This document shows, one piece after another, positions 8,168 through 10,520 of a DNA stretch of 10,520 nucleotides. A model generated the notes under the pieces. That model was not told where the DNA came from. It made no database searches and saw only the letters and a program-made list of their open reading frames with translations. Position numbers and translations under genes: made by a program. This stretch comes from JANTGF01 sp033791445 (lineage in GTDB: Bacteria; Bacteroidota; Bacteroidia; Bacteroidales; VadinHA17). Position 1 is the stretch's first letter, and each line of letters begins with the position of its first letter. The stretch lies in the NCBI GenBank assembly GCA_033791445.1, contig JASJGS010000027.1:1-10520 (forward strand), in the 5' to 3' direction.

Positions 8168-8207
8168 AAAGTAATGTAATAAACTATTCTATATAATACA
8201 TTTTAAT

Positions 8208-8798
8208 ATGCCCATTGATAAATATAAAATACTTGAATCTACATGTATCCCTTTGCCTATAGAAAATGTTGATACTGATCAAATTATTCCTGCTCGATTC
8301 TTAAAGGCGACAACCAGGGAGGGTTTTGGAGAGAATTTATTTAGAGACTGGAGATATGATAACCAGGATCAGCCAATAGCAGACTTTGTATTAAATAACT
8401 CAGAATATTCAGGGCAAATATTAGTTGCAGGCAAAAATTTTGGTAGTGGATCGAGTCGTGAACATGCAGCCTGGGCTATATATGACTATGGTTTTAAAGT
8501 GGTTGTATCAAGCTTTTTTGCTGATATCTTTAAAAATAATGCTCTAAATAACGGCCTTCTACCCGTGCAGGTATCCGAAGATTTCCTGTGTATTTTATTA
8601 AAAAAAGTTTTTGAGAATCCTGCCACAAGTGTTATGGTTGATCTCCCGTCACAAGAAATTAGAATTCAAGGGACGGAAATTTCTGAAAAATTTGAAATAA
8701 ACCAGTATAAGAAGGACTGCTTACTCAACGGGTTTGATGACATTGATTACCTGCTAAATTTGAAGGATAAAATTGTAGAATACGAGATTAATAGATAA
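8208..8798 (+). CDS. leuD: 3-isopropylmalate dehydratase, small subunit
   Basis: LeuD supplies the aconitase swivel domain (domain 4) that closes over the LeuC active site and helps set substrate specificity. It has 196 aa against 201 in E. coli. The family block NVDTDQIIPARFL spans residues 20-32, and the substrate-binding NFGSGSSREHAAWA begins at residue 77, with Ser82/Ser83/Arg84/Glu85/His86. The segment FADIFKNNALNNGLLPV is also typical. ATG 8208 lies a few codons before the conserved PLPIENVDTD, as expected. If the neighbouring citramalate synthase works as predicted, this subunit serves both the leucine and the isoleucine branch. The next gene starts only 8 bases after the stop, the tightest junction in the window, so translation of the two may be coupled. 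Confidence 0.97.
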   Translation: MPIDKYKILESTCIPLPIENVDTDQIIPARFLKATTREGFGENLFRDWRYDNQDQPIADFVLNNSEYSGQILVAGKNFGSGSSREHAAWAIYDYGFKVVVSSFFADIFKNNALNNGLLPVQVSEDFLCILLKKVFENPATSVMVDLPSQEIRIQGTEISEKFEINQYKKDCLLNGFDDIDYLLNLKDKIVEYEINR

Positions 8799-8806
8799 AT
8801 CTAGAG

Positions 8807-10321
8807 ATGAAAATTGAAATAATGGACACTACCCTCAGGGATGGTGAACAAACCCAGGGAGTATCTTACGCTCCCCTTGAAAAATTACACCTTGCTTCCC
8901 TCCTTCTTAAAGAAGTTGGAGTAGATAGAATTGAGGTAGCGTCAGCAAGAGTTTCAGAAGGTGAATTTGAAGCAGCTACAAAAATCATTGAGTGGGCCAA
9001 TAATAATGGTTTTCAAGATAAAATTGAGATTCTTGGATTCGTTGATGGCGACATTTCATTGAATTGGATTGAAGAGGCAGGAGGAAAATTTATTAATCTT
9101 CTTACGAAAGGTTCACTTAAACATGTAAAGGGGCAATTGAAGAAAACGCCAGAGGAACATGTAGCAGATATAATCAAAGCTGTACGTTTGGCTGAATCTA
9201 AAGGAATTAGTGTAAACATCTATTTAGAAGATTGGTCAAATGGGATGCTTCATTCGCAGGAATATGTATATTTCATGATAGACTCCCTTCAGCATGAGAA
9301 TATTAAGAGATTCATGCTTCCAGATACGCTAGGGGTATTGAACCAGGACCAAACTTTTGAGTTCTGCAGTAAAATGATCCAAAAATATCCTGACTTATGG
9401 TTTGACTTTCATGCACACAATGATTATGATCTGGCTGTTGCCAATGTTTATTCTGCAATAAAAGCCGGAATAAAAGGAATACATACAACCGTCAATGGTC
9501 TTGGTGAAAGAGCCGGGAATGCGCCATTATCAAGTGTGGTTGGTATAATTAATGACCAGTTGAAAGAAACTACAGGAGTAGATGAAACCAAAATCAACAA
9601 GGTAAGTACTCTGGTTGAAACTTTTTCAGGCATTCGTATTCCTGTAAACAAACCAATTATTGGAGAAAATGTTTTTACACAAACGTCTGGAATTCATGCA
9701 GATGGTGACAATAAGGAAGAATTATATTTTAATAATCTTCTGCCAGAAAGATTTGGAAGAAAAAGAAAATATGCACTTGGAAAACTATCCGGTAAAGCAA
9801 ATATCCTTAAAAATTTGCAGGAATTGGGACTTAACCTGGGTCCAGAGTCTTTAAAAAAAGTAACTCAGAGAGTTATAGAATTGGGCGATAAAAAAGAGAA
9901 TGTTACTCCTGAGGACTTACCCTTCATTATTTCTGACGTTCTTGAAAACGGAAATCAGGAAAAAAGTATAATAATTAAGAATTACTCTTTGTCTTTGTCA
10001 AGCGGAATGAAACCTCTTGCAAGTGTTCAAATTCAAATAAACAATAAATTATATGAAGAAACATCGCTGGGTGATGGGCAGTACAATGCCTTTATGCAAG
10101 CTGTTTGGAAAATATATGCCAGATTAAAAAAAGATAGACCAATACTTAAAGACTATAAAGTAACCATTCCTCCTGGAGGAAAAACAGATGCCCTGGTCGA
10201 CACAAAAATCACTTGGCTATTTAATGACAAAGAATATGTAACAAGAGGATTGGATGCTGACCAGACAGAGGCAGCCATAAAGGCAACTGAGAAAATCCTC
10301 AATATGTTAGAAAATGAATAA
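8807..10321 (+). CDS. cimA: (R)-citramalate synthase, Leptospira CimA type (LeuA paralogue)
   Basis: It is predicted to condense acetyl-CoA with pyruvate to (R)-citramalate, the first step of the threonine-independent isoleucine route. The protein is 504 aa. A TIM-barrel HMGL-like domain (1 to about 275) has DTTLRDGEQ (7-15), EVASARVSEGE, NLLTKGSL, NIYLEDWSNG and the metal-binding HAHND (His202, His204). A C-terminal LeuA-type regulatory domain spans about 380-504. From memory, L. interrogans CimA aligns nearly throughout at a constant offset of five in the barrel: its catalytic Arg16/Asp17, pyruvate-pocket Leu81/Leu104/Tyr144, Glu146 and Thr179 match Arg11/Asp12, Leu76/Leu99/Tyr139, Glu141 and Thr174 here. 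The LeuA-type RIHT and EDAGRT blocks are absent. Automated annotation may call it 2-isopropylmalate synthase, but a full leuA already lies at 5231. Position between leuD and leuB fits, since LeuCD and LeuB process citramalate onward. Family is certain; substrate is inferred. Confidence 0.88.
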   Translation: MKIEIMDTTLRDGEQTQGVSYAPLEKLHLASLLLKEVGVDRIEVASARVSEGEFEAATKIIEWANNNGFQDKIEILGFVDGDISLNWIEEAGGKFINLLTKGSLKHVKGQLKKTPEEHVADIIKAVRLAESKGISVNIYLEDWSNGMLHSQEYVYFMIDSLQHENIKRFMLPDTLGVLNQDQTFEFCSKMIQKYPDLWFDFHAHNDYDLAVANVYSAIKAGIKGIHTTVNGLGERAGNAPLSSVVGIINDQLKETTGVDETKINKVSTLVETFSGIRIPVNKPIIGENVFTQTSGIHADGDNKEELYFNNLLPERFGRKRKYALGKLSGKANILKNLQELGLNLGPESLKKVTQRVIELGDKKENVTPEDLPFIISDVLENGNQEKSIIIKNYSLSLSSGMKPLASVQIQINNKLYEETSLGDGQYNAFMQAVWKIYARLKKDRPILKDYKVTIPPGGKTDALVDTKITWLFNDKEYVTRGLDADQTEAAIKATEKILNMLENE

Positions 10322-10375
10322 GAAATCTTATATAGTAAGATAGAAAAGTTTAATCCAATTTAAGATAGAAATCAT

Positions 10376-10520
10376 ATGAACCTAAAAATAGCTGTATTAC
10401 CTGGTGATGGTATTGGCCCTGAAATAGTAGAAGAAGCAAAAAAAGTTATTTTGTCCGTCGCAAAGAAATTCAATCATGAAGTCCAGTTCACCTTTGGGCT
10501 GGTTGGTGCAACCGCCATTG
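10376..10520 (+). CDS. leuB: 3-isopropylmalate dehydrogenase, 3'-truncated by the window edge
   Basis: LeuB oxidises and decarboxylates 3-isopropylmalate to 2-oxoisocaproate with NAD+, and in citramalate pathways also 3-methylmalate to 2-oxobutyrate. Only the first 48 codons are visible. They translate as MNLKIAVLPGDGIGPEIV followed by an amphipathic stretch and LVGATAI, matching the N-terminus of the isocitrate/isopropylmalate dehydrogenase family (usually about 350-360 aa). The LPGDGIGPEI block (residues 8-17) forms part of the nucleotide-binding region. ATG 10376 begins five residues before the first conserved strand, as usual. Isocitrate or tartrate dehydrogenase would start similarly, but the position after leuA-C-D-cimA makes LeuB by far the best reading. 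It starts 54 bases after cimA and runs off the window, so catalytic residues cannot be checked. Confidence 0.93.
   Translation, partial: MNLKIAVLPGDGIGPEIVEEAKKVILSVAKKFNHEVQFTFGLVGATAI

Noticed and set aside
8807..10321. Second leuA, or homocitrate synthase.
   Set aside because: The pocket and regulatory residues fit citramalate synthase better, a full leuA is already present, and no lysine-pathway gene is nearby.
1..10520. Mobile element, CRISPR array, RNA gene or a novel non-metabolic system.
   Set aside because: All sequence apart from gaps of 8-70 bases is accounted for by nine recognised BCAA genes. I saw no terminal repeats, transposase, spaced direct repeats or tRNA-like structure.

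Overview
The window is one continuous block of branched-chain amino-acid (BCAA) biosynthesis genes, all on the + strand. In order they are ilvD (5' end cut off by the window), ilvB, ilvN, ilvC, leuA, leuC, leuD, a second LeuA-family gene read here as cimA, and leuB (3' end cut off by the window). Gaps are 8 to 70 bases, no stretch over 70 bases lacks a gene, and no terminator is visible, so a single polycistronic operon is likely.

The organism is most likely a member of the Bacteroidota. The DNA is AT-rich. Most start codons follow A/T-rich leaders without a GGAGG-type ribosome binding site. IlvB, IlvN and the short IlvC (348 aa, beginning MARINFGGVEENVVTREEF) resemble Bacteroidetes/Flavobacteria proteins as I remember them. 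The order or genus cannot be fixed from this window.

Bases 1-5160 (ilvD-B-N-C) encode the common valine/isoleucine steps: acetohydroxyacid synthase with its regulatory subunit, ketol-acid reductoisomerase, and dihydroxyacid dehydratase. Bases 5231-10520 (leuA-C-D-cimA-leuB) encode the leucine-specific steps, plus one extra Claisen-type condensing enzyme between leuD and leuB.

That extra enzyme is the most informative gene. Its substrate-pocket residues match the characterised (R)-citramalate synthase of Leptospira interrogans (residues recalled from memory), so it probably condenses pyruvate with acetyl-CoA. LeuC, LeuD and LeuB can then turn citramalate into 2-oxobutyrate, which IlvB/N-C-D carry on to the isoleucine oxoacid. 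The operon would thus make the oxoacid precursors of valine, leucine and isoleucine from pyruvate and acetyl-CoA without threonine deaminase (IlvA), lacking only a BCAA aminotransferase (IlvE). Two further points stand out: the IlvC cofactor loop ends in Asp instead of a phosphate-binding Ser/Thr, suggesting NADH use, and leuC has no usable start codon other than TTG. I saw no mobile element, CRISPR array, RNA gene or new defence-type system.
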